Assembly: GCA_020846335.1 (NCBI GenBank)
Contig: JADLED010000119.1
Coordinates: 1 to 50,493, forward strand
Direction of reading: 5' to 3'
Length of the DNA: 50,493 nt
Source: Bacteroidia bacterium
GTDB taxonomy: Bacteria > Bacteroidota > Bacteroidia > B-17B0 > Aurantibacillaceae
Below, piece after piece: positions 39,121-48,206 of the stretch. The notes under the pieces are model-generated. The model saw nothing but the letters and a program-made list of their open reading frames with translations. It was not told where the DNA came from and did no database searches. Position numbers and translations under genes: made by a program. Every line of letters begins with the position of its first letter. Within the stretch, counting starts at the first letter, position 1.

Positions 39121-40377
39121 TTATTGCAACAACAAAAGAGCATTGCGTATACTCTTAATCACATCAGGAATTTCTTCCAGTTTGCATGTACCCACCGATA
39201 AGCGGTACCACTCCGAGGAGTCGGGCGAACCAAAGGCATAAAAGGGTACCAGGGCCAAATGCGCTTCGTCTAACAAATATTTTGTAACATCTTTAGTCGT
39301 ACTTAATACCATTCCGTTTTTTGTTTTTTTGCCATGCAGGGCAAATTTAACGGTAAGGTAAATGGCCGCTTGTGGATGTATGGCATCCACTTTCAAACCC
39401 TCATTTTTTAACTGCTGAATGCCTTCATAAAATCCAAGCAAACGGGCATGAATTTTTTCCTTTTGCTCTAAAATATAAGCATCGTATAATTTAAGGTCGG
39501 CTAAATATTTGGCGGTGGCCAATTGTTCGGCCTTTGGAGCCCAGGCACCAATGTGGGTTAAAATGGCTTTCATTTTATCCACAATAAATTTAGGGCCGCT
39601 GCACCACCCTACCCTAACACCCGTTGCTGCCAAAGATTTTGAAATGCCATCCACAAAAATGGTGTAAGGCCTCATTTCAGGCATAAGCGTTACAGGGTTA
39701 TAATGTTCGGTTTCGCCAAATGTTAATGCCCAGTAAATTTGATCATACATTAAATAAAGTGGTTTCTGAGTATCCCCTCTTCGTTTGTTTTCGGCCAATA
39801 CCAATTCACAAATTTCTAAAAGTCCGTTTTTGGTAAATACAGTACCTGTTGGATTTTGCGGCGAACACAGGGCCAGCAACGAAGCCGTTTGCACATGAGG
39901 GGCAATATCTGCGGCAGTTGGCATAAAGTTTTGTTCGGGTCGGGTTTCTAAAACCACCGGCTTGCCCCAGTTTAAATACGTGTAGTGGTTGTTGTTCCAG
40001 GATGGAGTTGCAAAAATAACCTCGTCGTTGGCATCCACCAGGGTTCTGAAAATACTGTAGATAACGGGGCGTGCACCACCGGCAATTAAAATTTCATCCG
40101 CTTTGTAATCCAGTTGGCAGCGTTCGCGCAGCAAATTGCTCACTGCGTTTCTGAGTTCAGGTACACCATCGGCAGGTGGGTAATTGGTTTGTTGGTTGTT
40201 GTATTCCTCAATGATGTAATTTTTTAGTTCGGCAGGTATCGGAAATTCTTTAGGATTAAAATCGCCTATGGTATAATTATATATGTGTTCACCTTGTTTT
40301 ATTTTTTCGTTTACTTCTCCGGCCAGTTTAATAATTTCGGAGCCAATGATGTTGAGTGCTAAATTTGAAACCTTCAT
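39121..40377 (-). CDS. PLP-dependent aminotransferase, class I/II
   Basis: A 418-residue fold-type I aminotransferase, aspartate aminotransferase-like. Key residues: YPPADGVPELR (66-76), NPTG with Asn175 (CSPQNPTG), Asp212 and Tyr215 (YDQIY), Lys247 forming the Schiff base (DGISKSLAATGVRVGW) and Arg255. The amino donor is not predictable, since the class covers aspartate, aromatic and other substrates. It has a near-perfect Bacteroidota promoter upstream and is divergent from the LacI-type regulator gene, which may control it. Confidence 0.88.
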   Translation of the reverse strand: MKVSNLALNIIGSEIIKLAGEVNEKIKQGEHIYNYTIGDFNPKEFPIPAELKNYIIEEYNNQQTNYPPADGVPELRNAVSNLLRERCQLDYKADEILIAGGARPVIYSIFRTLVDANDEVIFATPSWNNNHYTYLNWGKPVVLETRPEQNFMPTAADIAPHVQTASLLALCSPQNPTGTVFTKNGLLEICELVLAENKRRGDTQKPLYLMYDQIYWALTFGETEHYNPVTLMPEMRPYTIFVDGISKSLAATGVRVGWCSGPKFIVDKMKAILTHIGAWAPKAEQLATAKYLADLKLYDAYILEQKEKIHARLLGFYEGIQQLKNEGLKVDAIHPQAAIYLTVKFALHGKKTKNGMVLSTTKDVTKYLLDEAHLALVPFYAFGSPDSSEWYRLSVGTCKLEEIPDVIKSIRNALLLLQ

Positions 40378-40410
40378 AATTAAGAAATGTGTGCGTTAAT
40401 ATGTATGCCA

Positions 40411-40441
40411 CAAACCTATGTTTATTTTAGTGACCAGCAAA
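40411..40441 (-). promoter_or_regulatory. Promoter of the aminotransferase gene
   Basis: On the minus strand, TTTG (40438-40441), 19 bp, then TAGGTTTG (40411-40418). This matches the TTTG-N19-TAnnTTTG consensus exactly. It lies 34 bp upstream of the start codon. Confidence 0.8.
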
Positions 40442-40489
40442 AAATAGTTGTCCATATAGGTTTTACACTTTCAGCGAATAAAATTTAGG

Positions 40490-40515
40490 TTTCGTCCGAA
40501 AAAACCGTGCACACG
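40490..40515. promoter_or_regulatory. Inverted repeats upstream of the LacI-type regulator gene
   Basis: Two short inverted repeats lie in the divergent intergenic region: TTTCG-TC-CGAAA (40490-40501) and CGTG-CA-CACG (40506-40515). LacI-family operators are usually short palindromes, so either could be an autoregulatory site. They lie about 100 bp before the regulator start and 50 bp or more upstream of the aminotransferase promoter. Confidence 0.4.
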
Positions 40516-40611
40516 TCTAAATCCTCCTCATAAGCTTTGGAATTATCTACCTTTAAAACATTGATTCAAAAGCTGGAACTAAATTAACGTATAAACCCGG
40601 TTAAAAAACTT

Positions 40612-41616
40612 ATGAAGAGACTACAATTAGAGGATATTTCCAGGCAATTAGGGTATTCCAAAACCTTGATTTCTATGGTTATAAACGGGAAGGGCAATAA
40701 ATATGGTATCAGCCAGAAAACGCAAACCCTGGTGCTTGATGCCATTTCTAAATTAAATTATGCTCCAAATAAATTTGCAAAGTCGCTGCGCACCGGTAAA
40801 AGTTATTTTATTGGTTTAATTGTAAGCGACTTAGCGAATCCATTCTACTCTAAAATTGCTAAAAGTATTGAGGAAGTTGTTTCAGCAGAAGGATATAATC
40901 TAATGGTTTGCAGCAGCAACGAAAACGAAGGCCGCGAGAAACTTTTGGTTGAAATGATGGTTAACCAACAAGGTGTGGATGGAATTATTGTGGCTTCCAC
41001 TCTCAACGATTCCTCATTTTACGAACATCCACGCCTGGCTCATTTGCCGGTGTTGTTTATCGATAGGATTGTGCCAATGCTCAGGGCCAATTATGTGGTA
41101 ATTGATAATTACGGGGGCTCGCTCGAAATTATGAATCACCTTATAAAAAACGGGCGCTCGCGCATTGTCTGCTTTGCGGTTACACCCATTCACATCAGCA
41201 CCATCGAAGACCGCTTAAACGGCTATAGAATTGCCATGGCCAAGGCAGGATTAGAAGATAAGTACTCACAGATAAAGGAAATCAATCATTTGAATATTGA
41301 AGAGGATGTTGAAAAATGTTTCGTTGAATTTTTAAAGCAGAAAAATATTCCTGACGCCATTTACGCTCTTAATAACAGTGTTGCAATGGCGCTGCTTAAA
41401 CTGCAGGGCAAAAAAGAATTTGCAAGATTGTCTAAAATAAAAATTGCCTGTTTTGATGATGTGGACTTATTTAATTTAATAGAAACGCCCGTTTGTTCGG
41501 TTTCTCAGCCCATCGAAGAAATCGGAGAGGCATCGGCCAACATGCTTTTGGACATTATTGCCGGGCGCCACGGAAAAACCAACATGGTACTTAACACCAC
41601 ACTTATTGCGCGTTAA
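40612..41616 (+). CDS. LacI/GalR family transcriptional regulator
   Basis: A 334-residue DNA-binding regulator. The N-terminal helix-turn-helix and hinge are clear: LEDISRQLGYSKTLISMVINGK (6-27), then KTQTLVLDAISKLNYAPNKFAKSLRTGKS. The periplasmic-binding-protein-like sensor domain starts at IGLIVSDLANPFYSKIAKSIEE and includes VDGIIVAS, IDRIVPML, EDRLNGYRIAM and IACFDDVDLFNL. These regulators usually respond to sugars, but no sugar gene is adjacent; the divergent neighbour is an aminotransferase. The C-terminal end looks complete. The last 14 bases overlap the stop end of the convergent SprT-like gene. Confidence 0.88.
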   Translation: MKRLQLEDISRQLGYSKTLISMVINGKGNKYGISQKTQTLVLDAISKLNYAPNKFAKSLRTGKSYFIGLIVSDLANPFYSKIAKSIEEVVSAEGYNLMVCSSNENEGREKLLVEMMVNQQGVDGIIVASTLNDSSFYEHPRLAHLPVLFIDRIVPMLRANYVVIDNYGGSLEIMNHLIKNGRSRIVCFAVTPIHISTIEDRLNGYRIAMAKAGLEDKYSQIKEINHLNIEEDVEKCFVEFLKQKNIPDAIYALNNSVAMALLKLQGKKEFARLSKIKIACFDDVDLFNLIETPVCSVSQPIEEIGEASANMLLDIIAGRHGKTNMVLNTTLIAR

Positions 41617-42250
41617 CAATAGGTTCAAACACTTCCACCTCTGCCAAAGGATTAAACAAATACACCATGCCGGTGTTCACCTCAAGGCATTTAAAGCGTT
41701 TACGTATTTTTTCTCCTTTTTGAAACAGCCGCGAACCATTGTATAAAAACAGGGTGTTGTGCGGCAGGTACTCCAAAAAAACAGCGCCCGAATCTTCATC
41801 GTGCAATTTAAGTGTTTTAAGTAACTGCACATCGCTGCAACTGGATGCCGCCGGGTTTTGCATGTAGGAACGAAGGGCTGCAAAAACTTCAAGAGGAAAA
41901 ATATCCGTATTTAAAAAAGGCTGAATTAGTTTCTGGAAATTTTGTTTCCATTCGCGGCCATGCGGATTTACATGGTTCTTATGTTCGTTGTAGGTTACCA
42001 AATGCGCCACTTCATGCACCAATGTAATTAAAAAGGCATACCTGTTAAGGTTGTGATTAATGGTAATGGTGTGATTATAGCCCGGACGGGGAGGTTTGTA
42101 ATCGCCCAGTCGGGTGCTTCTCTCCTTTTTTATTTTAAGCTTAAAGTCATATTGCACAATCCAAACGGCAATTAACTCCACGCTTTGCGGTGGCAAATAT
42201 TTTTTAAGAATCTCGGAGTTCTTTTGGTATTGAACGGCTCTTAAATCCAC
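41603..42250 (-). CDS. SprT-like zinc metalloprotease-fold protein
   Basis: A 215-residue protein with the zincin signature HEVAH at 79-83 and a third metal ligand at His97 in NPHGREW, as in the SprT family. The N-terminal region (about 1-75) supplies the SprT-like beta strands (TITINHNLNRYAFLITLVHE). The C-terminal zinc-ribbon seen in many SprT proteins is not obvious, and a beta-rich tail replaces it. Its exact role is unknown; eukaryotic relatives act on DNA-protein crosslinks. The start is GTG (no in-frame ATG nearby). nadE is divergent, 83 bp away. Confidence 0.78.
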   Translation of the reverse strand: MDLRAVQYQKNSEILKKYLPPQSVELIAVWIVQYDFKLKIKKERSTRLGDYKPPRPGYNHTITINHNLNRYAFLITLVHEVAHLVTYNEHKNHVNPHGREWKQNFQKLIQPFLNTDIFPLEVFAALRSYMQNPAASSCSDVQLLKTLKLHDEDSGAVFLEYLPHNTLFLYNGSRLFQKGEKIRKRFKCLEVNTGMVYLFNPLAEVEVFEPIVNAQ

Positions 42251-42333
42251 AGCTAAATTTAATGATATTAGCCATTAATTATTTGGGTAAAAGATTAACT
42301 TTACAAACAAAATTGGGTTAATGACAGGATTTT

Positions 42334-43116
42334 ATGAATTCTAAATTAGTAGCAACACACATCGTCAACTGGTTAAAAAATTATTCCGATGCTTCTAAAA
42401 CAAACGGATTTGTAATAGGCATCTCGGGTGGCATTGATAGCGCCGTAACCTCTACACTGTGCGCCCTCACTGGTAAACGAGTAATTGTGTTAAACATGCC
42501 CATCCGGCAATTTAAAAATGAGTTCGATCGCGGCAACGAACACATCAACTGGTTAAAAACAAATTTTACAAACGTTGAAAACGATACCGTGGAACTGACA
42601 CCAGTTTTAGAAAGTTTTGAAAAAGCCTTACCCGCTAACACGCAGGATTTTTTAACCATGGCCAACACAAGAGCCCGTTTAAGAATGACCACGCTCTATG
42701 CTTTTGCCACACATCACAAATTATTGGTAGCAGGCACCGGCAATAAGGTAGAGGATTTTGGTGTTGGGTTTTATACCAAATATGGCGACGGTGGTGTGGA
42801 CCTAAGCCCCATTGCAGATTTGTATAAAACCGAAGTGTATGCCCTGGCCAAAGAACTGGGTGTGGTGAATAGTATTTTAACTGCCCCACCAACCGACGGT
42901 TTGTTTGCCGATGGAAGAACCGACGAAGACCAGATTGGCGCCACATATCCCGAACTGGAATGGGCGATGGCCTATATCGAAAATAATGAAAATTATGCCT
43001 TAACACAAAGGCAAACACAGGTAATGGAAATTTACAAAGCCCGCAACAGAGCCAACAAACATAAAATGGATCCCATACCGGTTTGCCAAATACCAAAAGA
43101 ATTTAAAAACAACTAA
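42334..43116 (+). CDS. nadE: NAD synthase, ammonia-dependent
   Basis: Amidates nicotinic acid adenine dinucleotide to NAD using ATP and ammonia. The 260-residue length and lack of an N-terminal glutaminase domain indicate the ammonia-dependent form. The PP-loop SGGIDSA is at 31-37. Other conserved blocks are NTRARLRMTTLYAFA, VAGTGNKVEDFGVGFYTKYGDGGVDLSPIADLYKTEVY and PTDGLFADGRTDEDQIG. It begins a close run of four plus-strand genes with short gaps (11, 3 and 13 bp), suggesting an operon. Confidence 0.94.
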   Translation: MNSKLVATHIVNWLKNYSDASKTNGFVIGISGGIDSAVTSTLCALTGKRVIVLNMPIRQFKNEFDRGNEHINWLKTNFTNVENDTVELTPVLESFEKALPANTQDFLTMANTRARLRMTTLYAFATHHKLLVAGTGNKVEDFGVGFYTKYGDGGVDLSPIADLYKTEVYALAKELGVVNSILTAPPTDGLFADGRTDEDQIGATYPELEWAMAYIENNENYALTQRQTQVMEIYKARNRANKHKMDPIPVCQIPKEFKNN

Positions 43117-43127
43117 AAAAATATACC

Positions 43128-43562
43128 ATGTTAGACAACCTCATCAATTTAGTAAAAGAACACGCCGGAGACGCCATCATCAATAACAAGGCCATTCCTA
43201 ACGAACACAACGATGCAGCCATTAGCTCAACTGCCAATTCCATTTTCGATACTTTAAAATCGCAGGTGGCAGGTGGCAATTTAAGCAGTATCACCGACAT
43301 GTTCAGTAACAACGGAAACTCGGCGCTTTCAAGCAACATCAGCAGCAACGTGGCCGGCGATTTAATGAAAAAATTCGGACTCGATAACACACAGGCTGCC
43401 GGCATTGCAAGTTCTCTTATTCCAACAGTTATGCAGAGCTTGGCTAAAAAAACCAACGACCCAAATGATTCGAGCTTTGATATGCAGGGCATTTTAAGCA
43501 GCCTTGGTGGCGGTGGCGGCCTTGGTGGCATGTTGGGCGGTTTAACCAATCTTTTTAAATAA
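43128..43562 (+). CDS. DUF937-like small protein
   Basis: A 144-residue protein with Asn/Ser-rich helices, a helical middle (SNVAGDLMKKFGLDNTQAAGIASSLIPTVMQSLAKK) and a glycine-rich end (LGGGGGLGGMLGGLTNLF). This pattern resembles the DUF937 / YidB-type family, whose function is unclear. No signal peptide. It sits between nadE and ybaB, with gaps of 11 and 3 bp. Confidence 0.65.
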   Translation: MLDNLINLVKEHAGDAIINNKAIPNEHNDAAISSTANSIFDTLKSQVAGGNLSSITDMFSNNGNSALSSNISSNVAGDLMKKFGLDNTQAAGIASSLIPTVMQSLAKKTNDPNDSSFDMQGILSSLGGGGGLGGMLGGLTNLFK

Positions 43563-43565
43563 ACC

Positions 43566-43871
43566 ATGTTTGGAAAATTTGGTGACATGATGGGCAAGCT
43601 TCAGGAAATGAAGCAACGTGCCGATGAAATTAAAAATAAACTGGAGGCTACCAGTTTAAAAACCGAAGCAGCCGGCGGAGACATTAAAATTGAAATTAAT
43701 GGCAACCGAAAAATTTTGAATCTGGAAATATCAGCAGCTATGCAACATGGCGACAAGGACGAGCTGCAGGAACAATTGGTAGTGGCCATTAATAAAGCAT
43801 TGGCCGCTGCCGAAAAAGTGAATGATGAGGAAATGAAAAAAGCCGCCAGTGGTTTGCTGCCCGGAATGTAA
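43566..43871 (+). CDS. YbaB/EbfC family nucleoid-associated protein
   Basis: A 101-residue DNA-binding protein of the YbaB/EbfC family, which binds DNA as a dimer. It begins MFGKFGDMMGKLQEMKQRADEIKNKL, the family's helical start, followed by the beta region GGDIKIEINGNRKILNLEIS. The usual neighbours of ybaB (dnaX, recR) are absent here. It follows the DUF937-like gene by 3 bp. Confidence 0.87.
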   Translation: MFGKFGDMMGKLQEMKQRADEIKNKLEATSLKTEAAGGDIKIEINGNRKILNLEISAAMQHGDKDELQEQLVVAINKALAAAEKVNDEEMKKAASGLLPGM

Positions 43872-43884
43872 AAGATAATTTATT

Positions 43885-44418
43885 ATGCCTGTAATATTAC
43901 CCGTTAAAGGAATTTTGCCGCAACTGGGCGAAAATTGTTTTGTAGCACCCAATGCCACTATTGTTGGCGATGTGGTAACCGGCAACGATTGTAGTTTCTG
44001 GTTCAACGCCGTGGTGCGTGGCGATGTGAACAGTATCCGGATTGGCAACAAGGTTAACATACAGGATGGGGCTGTAATACACTGCACCTATCAAAACCTG
44101 GACGCCGGACATGCAGGAACCAAAGTGGTTTTAGGTAACAACGTGTCGGTAGGGCACAATGCCATAGTGCATGGCTGCACAGTTCACGACAATGTATTGA
44201 TCGGTATGGGTGCCATTGTGATGGATAATTGCGAAATTGGCAGCAACACCATTATTGCCGCCGGGGCAGTGGTAACCGAAGGAACCGTGGTGCCGCCTGG
44301 CTGCATATTTGCCGGAGTACCAGCAAAAAAAATAAAAGACATTTCGCAGGAATTAATTAATGGCGAAATTGACCGGATTGCCAATAATTACCTGATGTAT
44401 AGCGGCTGGTTTAAATAG
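43885..44418 (+). CDS. Gamma carbonic anhydrase family protein
   Basis: A 177-residue left-handed beta-helix protein of hexapeptide repeats. The metal ligands of gamma carbonic anhydrases are present: His66 (DGAVIHCT), His91 and His96 (VGHNAIVHG). Arg45 and Asp47 (VRGDVNS), which order the trimer interface, are also present. The Cam-type acidic loop is missing, as in many members of uncertain activity, so it may be an anhydrase or a homologue with another role (YrdA-like). It is the last close-spaced gene of the nadE run. Confidence 0.88.
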   Translation: MPVILPVKGILPQLGENCFVAPNATIVGDVVTGNDCSFWFNAVVRGDVNSIRIGNKVNIQDGAVIHCTYQNLDAGHAGTKVVLGNNVSVGHNAIVHGCTVHDNVLIGMGAIVMDNCEIGSNTIIAAGAVVTEGTVVPPGCIFAGVPAKKIKDISQELINGEIDRIANNYLMYSGWFK

Positions 44419-44465
44419 TTCTCACAAGCTGTAACCTGTTTTGTAATTTATCAGTAGAAGCAAAA

Positions 44466-46772
44466 ATGAGATTACATTATTTAGTATTAACCCTGTTTTT
44501 AAATAGCTTCCTTTATTCTCAAAAACTAAAATTTTACAAACCGGGTTCAACTCCTGTGATGTTTGACAATGCCTGCCTGCTTTTAAAAAAGGGCGATAAA
44601 AGTCTTCAGAATATACATAAGGACAGCTATTATAAACTTTACCGGCATGTTAAGCTGGTTGGCTTTAACGAAACCGATTTTAATCTGGACTCAATTTGCC
44701 AATATGTTTCAGAAAAAATAAATCCAACAAATTTAATTATCGAAAACTGCGATCTCAGCATTCTCAGTGGCAGTTTTGCACGGTTTTCAAACCTAAAAGA
44801 TTTAGAATTATCCGGCAATTATGGACTTGATGAGAATCAACTGTTTCACCTGCTAAAAAATAATGCGATTAACTCAATTAAATTGCAAACCGAAAGTTCC
44901 GAGTTAATAAGCGATAGTCTTCATTTACTAAAAGAACTAAAGTCCATCAGCTTGAGTAATAACGGTAGGTATTCAAGAGTCAATAAAACCGAGTATCTGC
45001 AACTACTGGTGGGTGGCAACCTCAATAAAGTGGCCATTAGTTATTGTGATAATTTTTACCGCATGCCACCACCCAACAATCTTGCAGTAGAAAACAAAAA
45101 AAGAATCGCTAAACCGAAAAGTGAATTTAAAAATTCTTACGATTGCATAAGACAACCAATACCCGGAATAAGCATTAACGACACCGTTTACAGATTATCA
45201 GCCACAAAAGCAACTGCACTCACCTACGAATCGGGCAGCATAATTCATATCGATAAAAGTGCCTTTGTGTATCCCGATGGTAAACCTTACAAAGGTCCTG
45301 TTGAATTGTTTTACCGTGAATTCAGAAACCCGGTGGAAATAATGTTGTCAGGTATTCCAATGACGGTAAAAGATCTGGATACTGTTCACTTATTCAAAAG
45401 CGGCGGTATGTACGAAATTTATGCGAACGATAAGCAGGGTAACGAACTAAGAACGGTTTCTGATACTTCCATTAAAATAAAATTTGCTTTAACCGATACC
45501 AGCATGGATTATAATTTGTACTCACTGTCGCCAAATGGCACATGGAACAACAAATCGGCGGCAACTGGCACCAGCACATCTGGTGCCGATAAAAAACTTA
45601 TGAGCAAGGCGCTTAAAGCCTATCTCAGTTCCCTTAATATTGCGCGATCAAAAGTTGCCGATACCACCAGGTATTTAAGAAGATTCGAAAATACAAATTA
45701 CCTCTGCGCCTTCCGAAAAGACAACCTCAGACCTAAACGTGATTCTATCAGGTTAATAGACAGCCCCGGCAGAAGAGAAATATTTAGTTCAAGCACCCGA
45801 GGTTTATTTAGAATAAGGTACCTTGGTAAAACACAGGATAAAAAAATCCTTTTCACCCTTGAGCCCGCTTTGCCTTATATGAGAGAGATTCCAAGACATA
45901 TTCGTATTTTATTTAATAAAACATTTTTGTACGAAGGCACAATGGACGCCGATGCGTTTAAAAAACATTATGTGCGGAGAAAATACTATTGGGATTTGCG
46001 CGCCGACTCTGAAGGAGAATTACTCGAAATAAACCTGAAGCTTTTAAATTCGTTTGAAACGTTGAATGCAAGTGCCATCAACCTGTTTGGTGATAATACG
46101 TATTCACTTCTTCCAAAAATAAACAAATCAATTGTCAGAAGAATACAAATGGCCGTCAACATCGATGCCCGTAAATTTGATAAAAGATCACGCCAATCTG
46201 CTTCAAATTATAACAACTTAAATGGGAAATATAAATACATGGATGTGCAACTGGCAGCCTATAATAAATGCCGCGAATTTCAAACAGAAGCCGAGAAAAA
46301 AATGGGTTTTAGAGCATGGAAAAGGTACGCAAACCGTTATACTTTCCAGTACTATTCCGGCAGTTTTATTACCGACACCGAAGTAGGAGAAGCACTTGTA
46401 AAAAGCGGATTAGGTATTAATAACATTGATTGTTATATACACAGTGGTGAGATGGAACCTTTTTATGTGAACTACCAGAATGTGGACAAAGACAGCCTCT
46501 CCGATCAATACAATGCCATTTTGTTTAAAAGCATCAACACCATTTATCCCATTTATATGACTGGTTACAATGAGTTGGCCCTATCCGGTTATTATTATAA
46601 AAACAAACCCAATTATGTGATTCGATTTTCTAACGATGGGCACATGCAAATAACCAGACCCGAAGATCTGAAGGAATTGAAATCGGGAGATGCGGTGAAT
46701 CTGGATTATAAAAATGATTATTCCATTAAAGGACTAAGCAGCGATGAGATAAGCAAAATTATTTTTAATTAA
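44466..46772 (+). CDS. Large secreted protein of unknown function with LRR-like N-terminus
   Basis: A 768-residue protein with a signal peptide (MRLHYLVLTLFLNSFLYSQ). Residues about 60-200 carry leucine-rich repeat-like strands (NLIIENCDLSILSG, NLKDLELSGNYGL, LKELKSISLSNNG). Around 256-300 is a module SGSIIHIDKSAFVYPDGKPY with GPVELFYREFRNPVEIMLSGIP, a pattern I associate with other secreted Bacteroidota proteins of unknown role (not checked). The C-terminal half is charged and beta/alpha mixed. No T9SS sorting domain is present, so it is probably periplasmic. It lies 47 bp after the carbonic anhydrase gene, on the same strand. Confidence 0.6.
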   Translation: MRLHYLVLTLFLNSFLYSQKLKFYKPGSTPVMFDNACLLLKKGDKSLQNIHKDSYYKLYRHVKLVGFNETDFNLDSICQYVSEKINPTNLIIENCDLSILSGSFARFSNLKDLELSGNYGLDENQLFHLLKNNAINSIKLQTESSELISDSLHLLKELKSISLSNNGRYSRVNKTEYLQLLVGGNLNKVAISYCDNFYRMPPPNNLAVENKKRIAKPKSEFKNSYDCIRQPIPGISINDTVYRLSATKATALTYESGSIIHIDKSAFVYPDGKPYKGPVELFYREFRNPVEIMLSGIPMTVKDLDTVHLFKSGGMYEIYANDKQGNELRTVSDTSIKIKFALTDTSMDYNLYSLSPNGTWNNKSAATGTSTSGADKKLMSKALKAYLSSLNIARSKVADTTRYLRRFENTNYLCAFRKDNLRPKRDSIRLIDSPGRREIFSSSTRGLFRIRYLGKTQDKKILFTLEPALPYMREIPRHIRILFNKTFLYEGTMDADAFKKHYVRRKYYWDLRADSEGELLEINLKLLNSFETLNASAINLFGDNTYSLLPKINKSIVRRIQMAVNIDARKFDKRSRQSASNYNNLNGKYKYMDVQLAAYNKCREFQTEAEKKMGFRAWKRYANRYTFQYYSGSFITDTEVGEALVKSGLGINNIDCYIHSGEMEPFYVNYQNVDKDSLSDQYNAILFKSINTIYPIYMTGYNELALSGYYYKNKPNYVIRFSNDGHMQITRPEDLKELKSGDAVNLDYKNDYSIKGLSSDEISKIIFN

Positions 46773-46776
46773 TTGT

Positions 46777-47553
46777 TTATTCTCCTTTAAATTCCGGTTT
46801 ACGTTTTCCCAAAAAGGCCTTCACACCTTCGTTGTAATCGTGGCTGTTGGCCGATTCCACCTGAATGTCCATTTCAAGCGCAAGTTGTTGTTCAAGAGTA
46901 TTGCTGTAACTTCTATTAAGCAATCGCTTAGTAAGTCCAATGGCTTTGGTGGGCATGGCCGAAATAGAATGAGCGCTTAAGAGTGCTTTTTCCTGTAATT
47001 CCGAATCGTCGAATAATTTATAAGCCATGCCAAACTGCACGGCATCAGCGGCCGAAAATTTATCGCCGGTAATCATGAGTGCACTTGCTAAATTTAATCC
47101 TACCAGTCTTGGCAAAGTAAATGTGCCACCACTATCGGGTATTAAACCAATTTTGCTGAAAGCCTGAATAAAACTGGCCGATTGCCCAACATACACCACA
47201 TCGCAGGCCAGGGCAATATTGGCCCCGGCACCGGCGGCCACGCCATTCACGGCACAAATAACCGGCTTTTCGATGTTGCGGATTTTTAAAATAATGGGAT
47301 TATAATGTTCTTCCACAATGCGCTTAATGCCCGGACCATTGGGGTCAATAGCTTCCGATAAATCCTGTCCGGCACAAAAAGCCTTGCCATTTCCGGTTAA
47401 TAAAATGGCGCGGATGCTGCTATCGGCCGCAGCCCTGTCGAGTTCAGCAATCAGTTGCAGAGCCATTTCGCGGTTAAAGCTGTTAAACTTATCGGGGCGA
47501 TTGAGTGTTAGCACCAATACATTTTGTTTTTGTTCTGAAAGTATAAATGACAT
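46777..47553 (-). CDS. Enoyl-CoA hydratase/isomerase family protein (PaaG-like)
   Basis: A 258-residue crotonase-fold enzyme. Blocks that form the oxyanion hole and CoA pocket are present: GNGKAFCAGQDLSEA (about 59-73), AVNGVAAGAGANIALACDVVY (about 103-123) and GLIPDSGGTFTLPRLVG (about 139-155), with Asp in PDSGG as a catalytic candidate. The sequence fits the PaaG type (epoxyphenylacetyl-CoA isomerase), but no phenylacetate genes are near, so a general enoyl-CoA hydratase role is equally possible. The gap to the convergent upstream gene is 4 bp. Confidence 0.83.
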   Translation of the reverse strand: MSFILSEQKQNVLVLTLNRPDKFNSFNREMALQLIAELDRAAADSSIRAILLTGNGKAFCAGQDLSEAIDPNGPGIKRIVEEHYNPIILKIRNIEKPVICAVNGVAAGAGANIALACDVVYVGQSASFIQAFSKIGLIPDSGGTFTLPRLVGLNLASALMITGDKFSAADAVQFGMAYKLFDDSELQEKALLSAHSISAMPTKAIGLTKRLLNRSYSNTLEQQLALEMDIQVESANSHDYNEGVKAFLGKRKPEFKGE

Positions 47554-47659
47554 AAATCTGTTTTATAGTAATTTAAAATAAAGGTCTGTGTTAATTGACC
47601 ATTCAAATTACGGAACAAAAAGGGGTATTAGCAAAAAACTGTTTTATAGGATTTGAGGC

Positions 47660-48085
47660 CTACTCCTCCATGGGGTAACCTTTTGCAACCCAGTCGGGTT
47701 TAATGCCAACCGGCAAATCCAACACTTTGGTATTTTTAAAACCAGCCGAGATTAAAGCATCGTAGGCGGGTTTAATGTTGGGGCAACTGGCAAACGAGCA
47801 ACAGCCGCAATAAACCACAATGGTGCGGTTTTTGTTTTCCCAGGCTACCGAACTTTTTAATTTTTCGATTCCGGTAACACTGGTACCTCTGCCAATGGCT
47901 GTGGCAGTTTTAATATTTTCCATCGGGCCCATGTTAAATATCAGGGGCTTGTCTTTGGCATTGCTGTTAATTTTATCAGCCAGTTCTTTGGTTGACATTA
48001 TTTGTTCAGGTTTCCAAATAGGAGTTTGTGCAAAGGAATTAATACTTAGGGTTAAAAATAAGGCAAGGGCGGAAATGATTTTCAT
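47660..48085 (-). CDS. Exported rhodanese-like protein
   Basis: A 141-residue protein with a signal peptide (MKIISALALFLTLSINSFAQ). The rhodanese-like fold is visible from MSTKELADKINSNAKDKPLIFNMG and the Cys-rich active loop VVYCGCCSFASCPN, then AYDALISAGF and VLDLPVGIKPDW. The classical loop has a single catalytic cysteine; here there are four cysteines, so persulfide or metal-like chemistry is possible. The ATG at 48083-48085 is preferred over the TTG six codons upstream because it begins a clean signal peptide. Confidence 0.78.
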   Translation of the reverse strand: MKIISALALFLTLSINSFAQTPIWKPEQIMSTKELADKINSNAKDKPLIFNMGPMENIKTATAIGRGTSVTGIEKLKSSVAWENKNRTIVVYCGCCSFASCPNIKPAYDALISAGFKNTKVLDLPVGIKPDWVAKGYPMEE

Positions 48086-48162
48086 AAGGTGTATATTTTC
48101 CAACTAAATTATACAATCTCTGAGCCAATAAAATTTAAAAAAAGCTAAAATTAATGGCAACA

Positions 48163-48191
48163 AAAAAGCCGACTCTACGAATCGGCTTTTT
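48163..48191. terminator. Terminator after the Hsp20 gene
   Basis: AAAAAGCCGA (48163-48172) pairs with TCGGCTTTTT (48182-48191) around a 9-nt loop. A and T runs on both sides let it work for the minus-strand Hsp20 gene and possibly from the other direction. Confidence 0.82.
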
Positions 48192-48206
48192 ACGTTTTAA
48201 ATTTTA

